The position numbers and the translations under genes are program-made. A DNA stretch of 64,000 nucleotides from Dipteris shenzhenensis (lineage: Eukaryota > Polypodiophyta > Polypodiopsida > Gleicheniales): assembly GCA_047967505.1 (NCBI GenBank), contig CM106540.1; one strand, given 5' to 3'. Shown here piece by piece: positions 43,836-54,100 of the stretch; position 1 is the stretch's first letter; every line of letters begins with the position of its first letter. Below the pieces are notes generated by a model. The model saw only the letters and a list, made by a program, of their open reading frames with translations, was not told where the DNA came from and made no database searches.

Positions 43836-44011
43836 CAGATAGGAGCTGACGAGAGAGGAGAAAGAGGAAGGGAAACACCAAGCAGCGGCTGGCGAGAACA
43901 AACAGAGGTCCAATTAAAGAAGAGGAAGACGAAGGTGTGTGGGGGGGGGGGAGAGGGAGAGGGAGAGAGATAGAGGGAGGGAGAGAGCGCAGGTGTCTAT
44001 TAGTTTCCCCG

Positions 44012-45454
44012 ATGGCTGTTGAGCCTGTTGTTCGCATAGCCAGTATTTCAGTGGTCAAGCCTTCCAAGCCAACCGCGATGCATACTATGTACCTTTCTGG
44101 TGGCGATCAGATTATGAAGTTTGTTCGCCCTAACCGTAGCATTCTGTTTTACAAGACAGGCATGGAGGTTTCAGCGGCCATTCACATACTGAAGCAAGGT
44201 CTTGCTTCCGCGCTGGTTCACTTCTATCCTTTGGCAGGACGTGTCATAGAAGATATTGATGGAAGGCTTGCTCTGGACTGCAACGACGAAGGAGTGGAAG
44301 TCGTAGAGGCATACAGTGATGTCTCAGTCGCCCAGCTAGAAGAAACTGACTATCAAGTCGCCCCGTTCTTTCGAAAATTGGCAGCCTTCGATGATCGAGA
44401 GTGTTGCGACAACGTAAACGATCCCCTTCTGTCTGTGCAGGTGGAGAAATACTTGATTTGATTTCTGTAATAAGGCATGTAAAAATTTTCTGTGTTTGCG
44501 TCGTTTGAATAGCTTGACGTTTCTTTTTAGGTGACGGGTCTTGTCGGCGGTCTAGCGGTCGGAGTGGCAATAAGTCATGTAGCTGGCGATGGCTATTCCT
44601 TCTGGCAGTTCTTGAGCTCTTTGGCTCAAATTTGCAGAGGCGAAGCACTGTCCTTCAGCCCGCTTCATGCACGCACGATCCTATGGCCTGAAAGTTTTTC
44701 ATTAAACCGAATGCACGGCATGGAGAAGGCAGTAGCGGAGGTCTACAACGGCGCATTGGAGGACGGTTCAAAGGGTTTCGACGTCATGCTCGTTCCTCCG
44801 GAGCAGCTTCACCAGCGACATCTTCACGTAAGTGCCGACATGCTGAAGACGCTGAAGCGAGTGAGTGGCGAGGCCGGGAAGGGATCTTTCAGCTCCTTCG
44901 AGGTGCTAGCGGCGTACTGCTGGAAGAGGATAACGTGGGCACAAGGATTGAGCGATGAAACGAGGTGCGATTTTCGCATACCGTTGGACGTTCGATCGAG
45001 GATGATACCAGCACCGACAGCAGCCTATTTCGGCAATGCAGTGGTGGGAATGACGGTACCAACGACGGCAGGGGAGCTGAAGAGAGAGAGCTTGGGGATG
45101 ACAGCGGCGAGGATACACGAAGGGATAAAGAGCGGAGATGATAGCTACATAAAGGAAGCATTGAAGACGAGGGAGAAGATAGATTTGAGGAAGTTGACTA
45201 AGGGAGGAGCCGTGCTATTTAACGTGAGGAATGCGAGTCGGTTTGGGGTGTTCAAGGCGTCCCAGATGGGGTGGGGGGAGGCACAAGCCGTGAGGCCACC
45301 CTGGGAGTGGAGGGAGGGAGAGGTGACTTGGTATCCTCGGAAGGAAGGAGGAGGCATAGATGTGTTATGGGCTCTCAGTAGCTCCACCCTGGCGAGGTTC
45401 TTCTCCCCTGACCTCCAAGCCCATGACCCCTTGGGCTCTCAATTGTTCGAGTAA
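44012..45454 (+). CDS. BAHD-family acyl-CoA-dependent acyltransferase
   Basis: Two exons, 44012-44440 and 45454 from 44531, with a 90-bp GT-AG intron, give 450 residues, the usual size. The start MAVEPVVRIASISVVKPSKP is a typical BAHD N-terminus. ALVHFYPLAGRVIEDIDGRL matches the HFYPLAGR segment. The catalytic HxxxD is ISHVAGDGYSFW (His159, Asp163), placed just after the intron, as is usual in these genes. The second signature DFGWG is degenerate here: SQMGWGEA (388-392). These cytosolic enzymes move acyl groups (often hydroxycinnamoyl) from CoA to alcohols or amines; resemblance is to the hydroxycinnamoyltransferase side of the family, but the substrate cannot be read. No stops or frameshifts. 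It is the only intact host-like gene in the window. The first in-frame ATG after the leader was chosen. Confidence 0.93.
44441..44530 (+). other. Intron of the BAHD gene (90 bp)
   Basis: GTGGAGAAAT donor after DPLLSVQ and TTCTTTTTAG acceptor before VTGLVGG. Phase 0, at the conserved BAHD intron position. Confidence 0.9.
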
Positions 45455-46670
45455 CATGACCCATCTGGGCGCTCAGCTATTCCCATGTTGAACCTTACCT
45501 CCAAGAGTAATATGACCTCTCTTCAAGGTTGGCCCTCTAAAGTACACCACGTGAATTTTATCCTCATGTCTCAAGCTTAGAGAATGTCCACAATATCCAT
45601 GGTCTCTATCCCTTTGTTGAAATTGATAACATGCTTGATTTGAGGCTCAAATAAATATATAGGTTTTCTAGTAGCTATAGCTTCTCAAGAGGATCTATGA
45701 AGGGATATTAGTGGAACATGGTGGAATCAATTTTCATGAAGACATATGATTTGAAGAACCTTCTATTAGAATCATGTTAAGTCATGCATCTAATGTCAAT
45801 GGCACTACAACAATTCAACAATGATTCATATCACAAAGTTGATCAACATGAAAATCTAGTGTAACATCAATCCTCTCAAGGATTGGTCCATATATATGAA
45901 TGTTTAGTACAAACTATGCATGTCTTTTTTGCTAAGAACCTGCCTCTACATCACTATCTCTGAGTGTTCTTAAACTATGAATGCAATTCGAACATGATAT
46001 AAGAGCTTTTTTGTTCTAAGCTGAAATTCAGGGAGTTATAAAAACATGCATGAGTCATGACTGCACCTTTGTAGAAGGCTTCCACATTTGCTTAAGGTCT
46101 TGAGAAGTGGCTAGCATTTGAAATGTGTATGCGTAGTATTGTTAGCTCTCTATAATTTTAGTTTCAGAGTACATATTTGAAATATATGAATTTCACAAGT
46201 TTCTATATTAATAAAATCAAGAAAAGATGAAATTTTAATGCTAAATGTGGCACTACGAAAAAACATAAAGACTAACTTTTTAAGTACACAAGAAAACAAA
46301 TCAAGGTATTAATGCATACATAAACAAATCTCTACAGAACTTATAACAAACATGCAATCTTCTTAGAACCATTGGTCTAAATTCAACCATAGGAAGCAAA
46401 ATTTCAATATGATGAACTTTTTACACGTTGCACAAAATTTAGTCACTATGAATAATCATACTTGTAATAACAAAGATTTTAAAAAGGGAAACAGAAACTA
46501 CATTCCAACTATAGTGTATTTCCAACTAGAAAGTTGAGCACAAAAATGAAGAGCTTTACATGGAATTGAAAATGTTCACTATGACAAAACTCTTCATAAG
46601 TTTTCTATAAACCATTTTCCTAGGTATAATATTTTCTAAGCAGAATAAAAAGAACTATCTAGAAGGAAAG
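45455..46670. other. 3' flank of the BAHD gene
   Basis: AT-rich. AATAAATA-type signals near 45650 could polyadenylate the BAHD transcript. No other gene. Confidence 0.45.
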
Positions 46671-46674
46671 GTTG

Positions 46675-47140
46675 TTCTGGCTCAGTCCTCTGTGTCATTT
46701 TCCTCTTCTTGTATTAATTGAGTTTCCATAGGAGGAGTGCTTGTGACTCTTTCTTCTATCTCTCTAGCATCAAGATCATAGTCCAAAAGGTCCACAATGT
46801 CTTCAACATCTTGATTACCAATGGCAAGTTGGGGCTCTCTAGTTAATGCATCAAAAAATCAAGGATCGAAATGTAGCCCTTTCATCTCAACCTCTTGGAT
46901 TTCATCAGCCTATCGTTCAGGGCAATCACTCTTAGCTCAATGAACTTGACTTGCAGTGGGTCAACCTCCACTACAACCAGATTCCTACCTCTTTTATAAG
47001 CATTTATAGTTGTAGTTCTTTCCCTTGATTGAAAAAAGATCAATTAGATCCATCATCAAAAGTGGTGGCTTTTGATATGGCTTAATGACACCTTGTAAAT
47101 CACCATTGTTGTGCTTAACTTTTTTACATACGCTATCAAG
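46675..47140 (-). pseudogene. Unrecognised coding remnant with acidic C-terminus
   Basis: Complement: LKKITLDSVCKKVKHNNGDL, QGVIKPYQKPPLLMMDLIDL, then after frame changes YKRGRNLVVVEVDPLQVKFI, ELRVIALNDRL, and finally REPQLAIGNQDVEDIVDLLD and ERVTSTPPMETQLIQEEEND ending TED*. Fragments keep order on one strand. The basic RGRNLVVVEV followed by an acidic end recalls the C-terminus of hAT-type transposases, but this is weak. Frameshifts and stops make it dead. Confidence 0.35.
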
Positions 47141-47676
47141 GGTGATTTTTTCAAGTTAGTTTTGTTAAGAAGCAAGGATTTATATTTTTTTCTTTAAAAT
47201 TTAAAAGAAAAAATATAAAAAAGTACTATAGTCTACTAATATTGTGAAACTAAAAAAATGATCTTGAAAACTTTTGCTAAGATTTTATATTAATATATAG
47301 TCATAGAAAAACATCCATGTACACCATGCCTTTCAAAACATTTGTGCAACTTGTTCTCATGGAAAAACTATAAATTCCTTTCCCTTGCAAACTTGAAGTA
47401 GATACAAAACCAGTCATACTAAACTCACAAGCCTATGAAAGTCCATTGAGTTTGTAACCATGAATATTTGGTTTTCTCTTGCATAAGAAAACAAAGCTTA
47501 GAAAAAAACACAAGAAAACTAAAAATTTTGAGTGGTGAACAAAACTTGCAATTGAATTGTATTGAACAATCAGTTGATACACTATATTCATATCAGGGAA
47601 GGCTTTTTGTGCTACAGTTTTTTGCTCATGAGCATAGACAAATACCATTGCCCAAGACGCACAAGTCAAAACTCTA
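47141..47676. other. Spacer left of the Gypsy element
   Basis: A/T-rich sequence with no supported gene. The border to the truncated 5' LTR is at about 47677. Confidence 0.4.
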
Positions 47677-48452
47677 CATGTGCCACCCCTCCACCTAGGC
47701 TGCATTTAGTGAGATATGGCTCAAAGTCCATGGGAGAAGCAATATAAAATAGGTGGAGATGGATATTATACTGAGTTATACCCTCCATATGAGCTAGGCC
47801 CATGTGGGGGAGGTATAGAAGGACCAAGAGAGCTAGTTAAATAATGGGGAAAGTAGAGGTGGCAAGATTCCTTGTGCCAACCCTCCACTTGTCCTCCTAG
47901 AGGTTTGAACCTATTATAAAATTGGAAAGAGACCAAGGGAGTATCATAGACTTGAGATATGGGGCTTGATTTATGTGGAAAATGGAGGCAAAGGGTTGTC
48001 GCACACAATTGAGAGTGCGTACCCACCTAGCCCACATGGGAGACTTTTCCACACACACCATGCATGTGGGAGGATACATTAATGTGGAGAGACCCCCTCT
48101 TTTGGCTATAAAAGAAAGGGGCTTTTCCTTGATGACACACGCTCATTCTTGTAAAGCCACCTAGCTAGTATTTTGATATTTCCCTCTCATCCCTTCTTTC
48201 CAATAAAGTATGGTTCACTTCCTTTGATGTCTACATCTCAACATTCCTCCTCCTATCATGTACATGCTTCTCTTCCCCCTCTCCCTTTCCCCTTGTGTCA
48301 TAGTCTCCCTTTTTCTTCCCTCCACTTCTAATTCCTTTTTCACCCCTATGACCTCCCTTCGCCCTCATGATCTCCTTTTCTCTATGGCCTTTGAGCATCG
48401 CCATACTTAGCCTCTAGCCTCTGATCTCGAAAACTTTACCGCCTAAAAGTTT
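47677..48452 (+). repeat. Gypsy 5' LTR, lacking its 5' end
   Basis: Matches the 3' LTR from CATGTGCCACCCCTCC onward. Carries a TATA box (GGCTATAAAAG, 48107-48113) and AATAAA (48202-48207), so U3, R and U5 can be placed. Roughly the first 215-220 bp found in the 3' LTR are absent. The 3' border before the PBS is not sharply defined. Confidence 0.85.
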
Positions 48453-48470
48453 TGGTGTGGCTGCTGGGAT
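48453..48470 (+). other. Possible primer-binding site
   Basis: TGGTGTGGCTGCTGGGAT resembles the tRNA-Asp-type PBS of Tat/Athila elements (TGGCGCCGTTGCCGGGGA) with several mismatches and lies where the 5' LTR should end. Confidence 0.35.
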
Positions 48471-48582
48471 ACGAATCTCCACGGCTGGTGGTGAATCTTC
48501 TATTCGTATGGGTTACATCAACAAAACTATACCATCTGTGCTCTTTCTAAGCTACTGCACGTGCATTCGGTTCATGCGTCTC

Positions 48583-48800
48583 CTGCGCTTCAGTTCTATG
48601 GACTGCTGCGACTTCTGCAGAGAACTGTTGTGACTTCTGGTTGCGGACAGTTTTCTGCGCTTCAGTTCTCTGGACTGCTGTGACTTCTAGTTGCGGACAA
48701 TTTTCTGCGCTTCAGTTCTCTGGACTGCCGCGACTTTTGGTTGCGGACAGTTTTCTGCGCGACAGTTCTCTGGACTGCTCTGGTCGCGGACTGTTTCCTG
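48583..48800. repeat. About 50-bp tandem repeats in the Gypsy leader
   Basis: Units of the form GTTGCGGACAGTTTTCTGCG plus CTTCAGTTCTCTGGACTGCT plus GTGACTTCT repeat about four times with small changes. Confidence 0.88.
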
Positions 48801-48904
48801 AGCCCCTGCAAAAGAGTAACAGCAGATCCCGCGCCCCCCCCTATCTCTTCTCTTCTTCTCTTTCTCTTCTCTTCTCCTTCTCCTCTCCTCTCTTTTTATT
48901 AAAG

Positions 48905-48970
48905 AGTAGGATTGGAACCCAAGACCTCCCCCTTCACAAAAGAAAGTCTTATCATTGGGCCAACAAGTCG
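48905..48970 (-). ncRNA. tRNA-like A/B-box segment (possible SINE head)
   Basis: The complement has TGGCCCAATGATAAGAC (A-box-like, 48962-48952 core) and, about 33 bp later, GGTCTTGGGTTCCAATCC (B-box-like, 48919-48909 core). This arrangement is that of RNA polymerase III promoters in tRNA-derived SINEs. It is not a foldable intact tRNA by eye. Confidence 0.35.
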
Positions 48971-49808
48971 GAAGTGGTAAAAATGTAATGATTTTTGTTC
49001 ATATATTGAAATTGCGGGAGCTGTAACTCTCTAACCATAAGGAGTTTGCTCTTGCTGTAAAAAGCAAAAATATTTCATTTTATGTGCTCTATCCACATCT
49101 CTTGCTAGATTGCCAATTCAGAACTTCTCCAAGCTCACTTCACGAACGCACGCCTCACGAGAAGGGTGGACATTTATGTCACTTCTCGACGCGTTTAAGG
49201 AATTGGTGCCTGTTCCTCTGCACCTTACGGCTACCAATGCATGAGATGTCTTCCTTGATCTTCATGTCGACCTTCAACAGCTGATTGTCCAGTGCATTAT
49301 TGCTGGTGATGACGGGTGGAATGACACACCATGGATGATTCATGGTGACGAACTACTGATACGCTGGGAGGATTTGACTTTACTTCTACTCATTGTGCAG
49401 TGATCGAACTACTTGCTGCTTCAGAGGTAATCAAAACGGTTTCCTTCTTCGAAGGGTGGGATGCTCCCCAAGCTTGGGGGGAGATTTGGCGCATCTGCTT
49501 GTTGATTCTTGTGGAAAAGCTCGTCCTGAATGATTTATTCATAATCTCATTACAAAGGTTTCTAGGCCTTGGCTATGGTTGGTAATGTTTCGACCAAGGA
49601 ATCCATTTGTACCTAATCAGCCTTTTGTGCCTCATTTCGAGCTTCAAATTGTAATTCTTTTTGGGCTTAAGATAAACTATCAACAAAGAATTGCAAGTTT
49701 ATTTGGTGCTGAACGTTTGGCTCAAGTGTTGAATTCTCCCCACCCTCTCCTCCTACCTATCTTGGACTACCGAGAAACTTGGGATGTCCGAATTCTCGTC
49801 TTGGTGTG

Positions 49809-50273
49809 ATGACATCTTGGATTCTTCAATTTGATGGAGCTTACAAACCTTCGACCAAGGCGGCTGGCGTGGGTGTGAAGCTCACTTCACCGGGTGGTGA
49901 GGAGTTTTGTTACAGCAAGTCTTCGCCCGCAAGTACTTGCAATCAAGCTGAGTACTCGGCGCTCATTTTTGGGCTACAAAAGGCACAAGAACATCATGCC
50001 AAGCAATTGGAGGTGCAAGGAGATTCGCAACTAGTGTGTGAACAAGTTAGTGGAAGGTGGAAGGTGCGGAGCAAAGGCTTGGTTCCACGACATCAACAAG
50101 CCTTGGAACTTTGCAACCAATTTGAAGAGGTAAAAATTCAGCATATCCCTCAAGCTCGAAATCTTGTTGCTGATTTCTTGGCACGTGAAGCTTGTATTTC
50201 AATCACGCATGACGCGAGTGGAAGCGCCACCCCAACCAAGCCGCAAGCCACGAAGGAGGGTGATCATTTGTAA
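49809..50273 (+). CDS. Archaeal-type RNase H ORF placed before gag
   Basis: 154 residues starting MTSWILQFDGAYKPSTKAAG. All four acidic residues of the RNase H active site are visible: Asp9 (FDGA), Glu48 (NQAEYSAL), Asp72 (VQGDSQLV) and Asp122 (NLVADFLA). The pattern is the plant RVT_3/archaeal-type RNase H that Tat-lineage elements acquired, which degrades the RNA of RNA-DNA hybrids. It is intact, unlike gag and pol. In published Tat elements this domain is usually part of or next to pol; here it is upstream of gag. ATG at 49809 was chosen as the first in-frame ATG before the domain. Confidence 0.85.
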   Translation: MTSWILQFDGAYKPSTKAAGVGVKLTSPGGEEFCYSKSSPASTCNQAEYSALIFGLQKAQEHHAKQLEVQGDSQLVCEQVSGRWKVRSKGLVPRHQQALELCNQFEEVKIQHIPQARNLVADFLAREACISITHDASGSATPTKPQATKEGDHL

Positions 50274-50409
50274 GGAATGCAAAGGTTGTGGTCATCATGA
50301 AACTAAGTGTTGGGCCTACTTGATACGAGTTCACCGACTTTGGCAGACCATCAGGAGGGTTCTCAAGGACATTGCTCAAAAGAAGGATGCCAGACCGCAC
50401 ACCCCTTGA
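50209..50409 (+). CDS. Small zinc-knuckle ORF overlapping the RNase H ORF
   Basis: 66 codons in a different frame from the RNase H ORF (overlap about 65 bp): basic PPQPSRKPRRRVI followed by CKECKGCGHHETKC, a perfect C-x2-C-x4-H-x4-C knuckle, and RVHRLWQTIRRVLKDIAQKK. Knuckles bind nucleic acid. It could be a separate small protein or the C-terminal end of the RNase H ORF reached by a frameshift. Confidence 0.5.
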   Translation: MTRVEAPPQPSRKPRRRVIICKECKGCGHHETKCWAYLIRVHRLWQTIRRVLKDIAQKKDARPHTP

Positions 50410-50551
50410 AGAAATAGAATGGCGACTACAAGAACTGGAAGAAGCTGAAGCTGATGTGCAAGCTCTCCAACTATTGACATTTGTCATGGCATTCTTGTTT
50501 GCCTTGATGAACAACCTCATGCGACGCCGCACCTCTAACCCTCGCGTGTAA
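50387..50551 (+). CDS. Small coiled-coil / hydrophobic ORF before gag
   Basis: 54 codons from ATG 50387 in the third frame, overlapping the knuckle ORF by 23 bp: MPDRTPLEEIEWRLQELEEA, EADVQALQLL, then hydrophobic TFVMAFLFALMNNLM and a basic end RRRTSNPRV. It looks like a short coiled coil plus one membrane-like helix. It may be a relic of a longer protein. Function unknown. Confidence 0.4.
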   Translation: MPDRTPLEEIEWRLQELEEAEADVQALQLLTFVMAFLFALMNNLMRRRTSNPRV

Positions 50552-50766
50552 TGATCAATGTGATATCATGAGGGTTGGTTCTTTTAAGATTGTCTATGTG
50601 CTATTCTATGCTGAAGATTCTTCGCGTGTAATATTTCACACTACTCCAGTCACACCCTACCCTGCCTATTTGTGCTTTTTGGATGTATCTTCACCCGATT
50701 TTCAGTTCAAGCTTCCTCTTACTATTGTTCGTCCATAGATAAGCCCCTCTTTTCCATCTTCCAAGC

Positions 50767-52155
50767 ATGGCTGACATTCCCGTGTTTTGTGGACAGGTAG
50801 AAGAAAATCCAAATGAGTATCTTGTGGCTTTCAAGCACCGTTGTGTTTCTCTCAACTTTCTTACTGAAGACAGATGGCTATTGGTTCTTCCCACATTTCT
50901 AGAAGGTTTGGCTCAAGTGTGGTATGAGAAGCAAGCCGAAGATGCTCGCTAAAGCTGGCCAAGGTTGACAGCAGCAATGATTGAGTACTTCGGCAAAGAA
51001 GAGGAGCTGGAGAATGTGTACCTGCAGGTGGCAAATTTGAAGTAGTCAGAAGGTGAGATGGCGCGTCGATATGTGGATCGAGCGGTCGTGCTCCTGGACC
51101 GTTTGATTGCCACACAGGAGGACAATGCCGGGTTTCGAGCTAGAATGACTCAACATGTGCTGGGCTACCTTATAGCAGGAGCGAGTGATGAATTCCGCCT
51201 TAAGCTTAAATGGGAGAATCCAGAAACTATGGTGCTAGCACATGAGATTGCTCAAAAGTTTGACAAAGTTCAGTCTGACCCCGCTTCAAAGAAGACGATT
51301 GTCCCTCCGCATCCCCCTCCATTCCTGCAACAACAACCTGGGGGGTCTAACTCAGGGGCATACCCCCACCCCTCATCAGGGATGTATCCACCGCCTCCAC
51401 CTCAAATGTATGGTCCTCCCTTAGATGCTTACCCTCAACAAGGTGGATATCCTCATCCTCCGCCTCGAAGATTTCCCCAGCCTCGCCCACGAGCTCCCCT
51501 CCTCTCTACTCCCGTGGCCCCTCCAACTAAAGAGGCCCCCCTTGCAACAGAACCTGGAGTCAATGACCTAGCCAAGGCCCTGAATGATCTTCGGCTTGAG
51601 ATGGTGAGCATCAGAAATCAAGCCAACCGCCCTCCAAGAGATCGTGCTAATGTTGTATGCTACGAGTGCCACCAAAAGGGTCATTATCGCACAGAATGCC
51701 CCAATATTCCAAGGGTGAATCTTCTAAGTGAGTCGGGCACTGAGGATTCTGATGTGGAGATCCTTGATCTCGGGAAAAGAACTCGTGCTACCTCGGACCC
51801 CTCTCCAAACCGTGGACCGGGCCACCCCAGGAAGAAGGTGTCCTTCTCAAAGCCCTCAGATGCTGAGATGGCAGACCCACCAACAGAGAAGACTAAAAGA
51901 TCTCGCAAGAGTAAGTGGTCACCCTCGGATTTTCCCATCGGCTCAGGGCAAGAGGACTATTCGGTCGTTCAGGACCTTACTCATCGGTCTTTGAGCATCA
52001 CACTCCCTCAACTAATAGCATTAAGCCCTAAGGTGAGACGTGAGCTGCAGCAAGGTCTCTCAACAAGGAAGAGCAAGAAAAAGGGAAAGGTACGAGAGGT
52101 ATCTTCTATCTCTGAAGAAATTGATCGGCACCCACACACAGTAGATGTCATCTAG
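50767..52155 (+). pseudogene. Gypsy gag
   Basis: MADIPVFCGQVEENPNEYLV, LTEDRWLLVLPTFLEGLAQV and WYEKQAEDAR form the retrotransposon gag domain, interrupted by TAA (about 50950) and TAG (about 51043) but otherwise in one frame to 52155. A Pro-rich segment (51300-51540) precedes the knuckle CYECHQKGHYRTEC and a Ser/Lys-rich tail. Gag forms the virus-like particle. The two stops are likely C-to-T or point changes. Confidence 0.9.
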
Positions 52156-52859
52156 ATAATTGCCGTGTCAAAAATGTGTGTGTTGATGGGGGAGCCGCAT
52201 GTAATATCATGGTGCCCCGCATGAAATGTACAAGGCGTTCCTCCACTCGAATCAAGGTAGCAGATGGTCGACGTCTCTCTACCATGGGAGTCATTGAGGA
52301 TTTGCCCTTCACTATCAATGGGTTGACCACCACTGTCAATTTCTATGTAGTGGACATTGAAGATACAGGTAGAAGTTACCTAGCCATACTCGGGAGACCA
52401 TGGTTGAGAAAGAGTGATGCAGTCAGCTATTGGAAGACAGGACACATGTCTTTTGGTGCTTCCAAGGAGAAGATCCCGGTGCAACCTGGTGGCATGGAAC
52501 CAGAAGAAGAAGAGGAGCATGACAGTGATACTCTCTCATCCTCGGTGTCTGAGTCCATGGAAGAATCAGACGGGGGGGACGAATTCTCAGAGGAGGAAGT
52601 TTACATGATGGGGGTGTCTCCGATCCTGCCACCTACAGAAAAGATAACAGCTAGTCCTCAACAGCTCGAATCAATGCTTTCTCCAGACCTCACTCCAGGT
52701 GAGAAAGATGAGTTTCTTGAAATGTTCAAAGATTTCCCTGACCTCTTTGCAACTAGCTACCACCACCTTCGCCATGTGACTGCCATAGAGCACAAGATAG
52801 AGCTGAAGCCTGATGCCAAGCCTGTGGCTCAGAAGTATCGGAGATTAGGGCCCCTGTAG
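52156..52859 (+). pseudogene. Gypsy aspartic protease and RT N-terminus
   Basis: Frame shifted relative to gag; upstream of the GTG at 52176 it remains open from about 52150. VKNVCVDGGAACNIMVPRM is the protease active site (DGGA), FYVVDIEDTGRSYLAILGRP WL follows the retropepsin pattern. After an acidic linker comes the RT start VTAIEHKIELKPDAKPVAQK, ending at a TAG (52857) where Gln is expected. Confidence 0.85.
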
Positions 52860-52868
52860 ACTGATGCT

Positions 52869-53400
52869 TTGTGCTCAGAGTTGCAGAAGCTTGTAGAGGC
52901 TGAGTTTATTGTTCTGGTTCACAATACTGAATGGGTTTCACCAGTGGTAGTCATCCCAAAGAAAAACAACAGGTGGCGGGTCTGCATCGACTATAAGAAA
53001 CTCAATGCTGCCACCAAGAGGGATCATCATCCTCTACCCTTTCAAGACCTCATTCTTGAGAAGGTAAGTGGTCAAGAGATGTATACTTTCTGTGATGGTT
53101 ACTCTAGGTTTTATCAAATCAGAATTGCCGAGGAAGATGTGCTTAAAACCACATTTGCCACACCCTGGGGGACATTTGCATTCAAAGTAATTCCATTTGG
53201 CCTCACCAATGCTCCTGCCACCTTTCAAAGATTTATGCAGATGGTGTTTGCTCCTTATTTGGGGGATTTCTTGGAGGTGTTTTTAGATGACTTCTGTATA
53301 TTCTCATCACGTAAGGAGCACATCATGAAGGTTAGATTGGCCTTCCAAAGGGTCAATGATGCAAATGGCAGTCTCAACCTGAGAAATGCACCATTGGAGC
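52869..53400 (+). pseudogene. Gypsy reverse transcriptase core
   Basis: LQKLVEAEFIVLVHNTEWVS, PVVVIPKKNNRWRVCIDYKK, FCDGYSRFYQIRIAEEDVLK, TTFATPWGTFAFKVIPFGLT and NAPATFQRFMQMVFAP are classical RT motifs. The catalytic box reads VFLDDFCIF (FLDD instead of the usual Y-x-DD). Near 53381 one base is missing (expected LNPEKC reads NLRNAP), so the frame shifts into the next ORF. Confidence 0.9.
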
Positions 53401-54100
53401 CACTCAAGGGAGGTTATTGGGACATGTTGTCTCATCCGAGGGCATCAAGCCTGACCCCGAGAAGGTAGAAGCCATCCTCAAACTCTCCCCACCTACAACC
53501 AAACGTCAGGTATGCTCATTTGTCAATCTAGCAGGATACTATCGCCGCTTCATTGATCAGTATGCTGCTTTGACACGGCCCATGACTATGCTATTAAAAG
53601 ATGGGGTTGATTTCTCTTGGAATGAGGATTGTGATCATGGGTTTGCACAAATCAAGAATGCTCTGGCTTCAGAACCCATTCTACGCAATCCAGACTGGTC
53701 AAAGACCTTCTATATCAATCCTGGGTTTGGTGAGCACACTCTGGCAGGTATTCTTCTCCAGCAAGGGGAGGATCGGTTCATGTATCCCGTTCGATTTGCT
53801 TCTCAACAATTGCTCGACACTGAGCGACGCTATTCAGAGGCCGACAAGCATGCCTTGTCTTTGGTGTTTTGCATTGAGAAATTTAAGCATTATGTGGCTG
53901 GAAAGTCCTTCTTTATACTCACTAGCACTGGTCTTGCAAAGCAGGTTCTTCAATCACCAAATCCCATGGGCCGGTTGGCCAAATGGTTGGCCGTTCTACA
54001 AGAATATGATTTTTCTTTCAAAATTGTAAAAGGGGGTTGTTCCAACTTGAAGAATGCTTTGATTGATTTAGAGGAGTGCCTTGATGTAACCCTTGTAGCA
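53401..54100 (+). pseudogene. Gypsy RNase H-like connection domain
   Basis: Part of the long ORF 53417-55438: GHVVSSEGIKPDPEKVEAIL, then an RNase H-like domain in which the first catalytic Asp is Asn (FYINPGFGEH, Asn101) and the later TDH motif is ILTSTGLA (Ser170), so two active-site acids are gone; Glu141 (YSEADKHAL) remains. It probably serves only as a structural connection, with the upstream RNase H ORF supplying activity. Confidence 0.8.

Noticed and set aside
46675-47140. hAT transposase C-terminus
   Set aside because: Only a vague resemblance (RGRNLVVVEV and an acidic end); reported as unrecognised instead.
47766-48164. Small open frames repeated at 47766-48164 and 55798-56133
   Set aside because: Their recurrence is explained by the two LTR copies.
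48583-48800. CRISPR or satellite array
   Set aside because: Only about four diverged units within a retrotransposon leader.
50387-50551. Envelope-like gene of the Gypsy element
   Set aside because: Only 54 codons, positioned before gag rather than after pol, with no signal peptide; not supportable as env.
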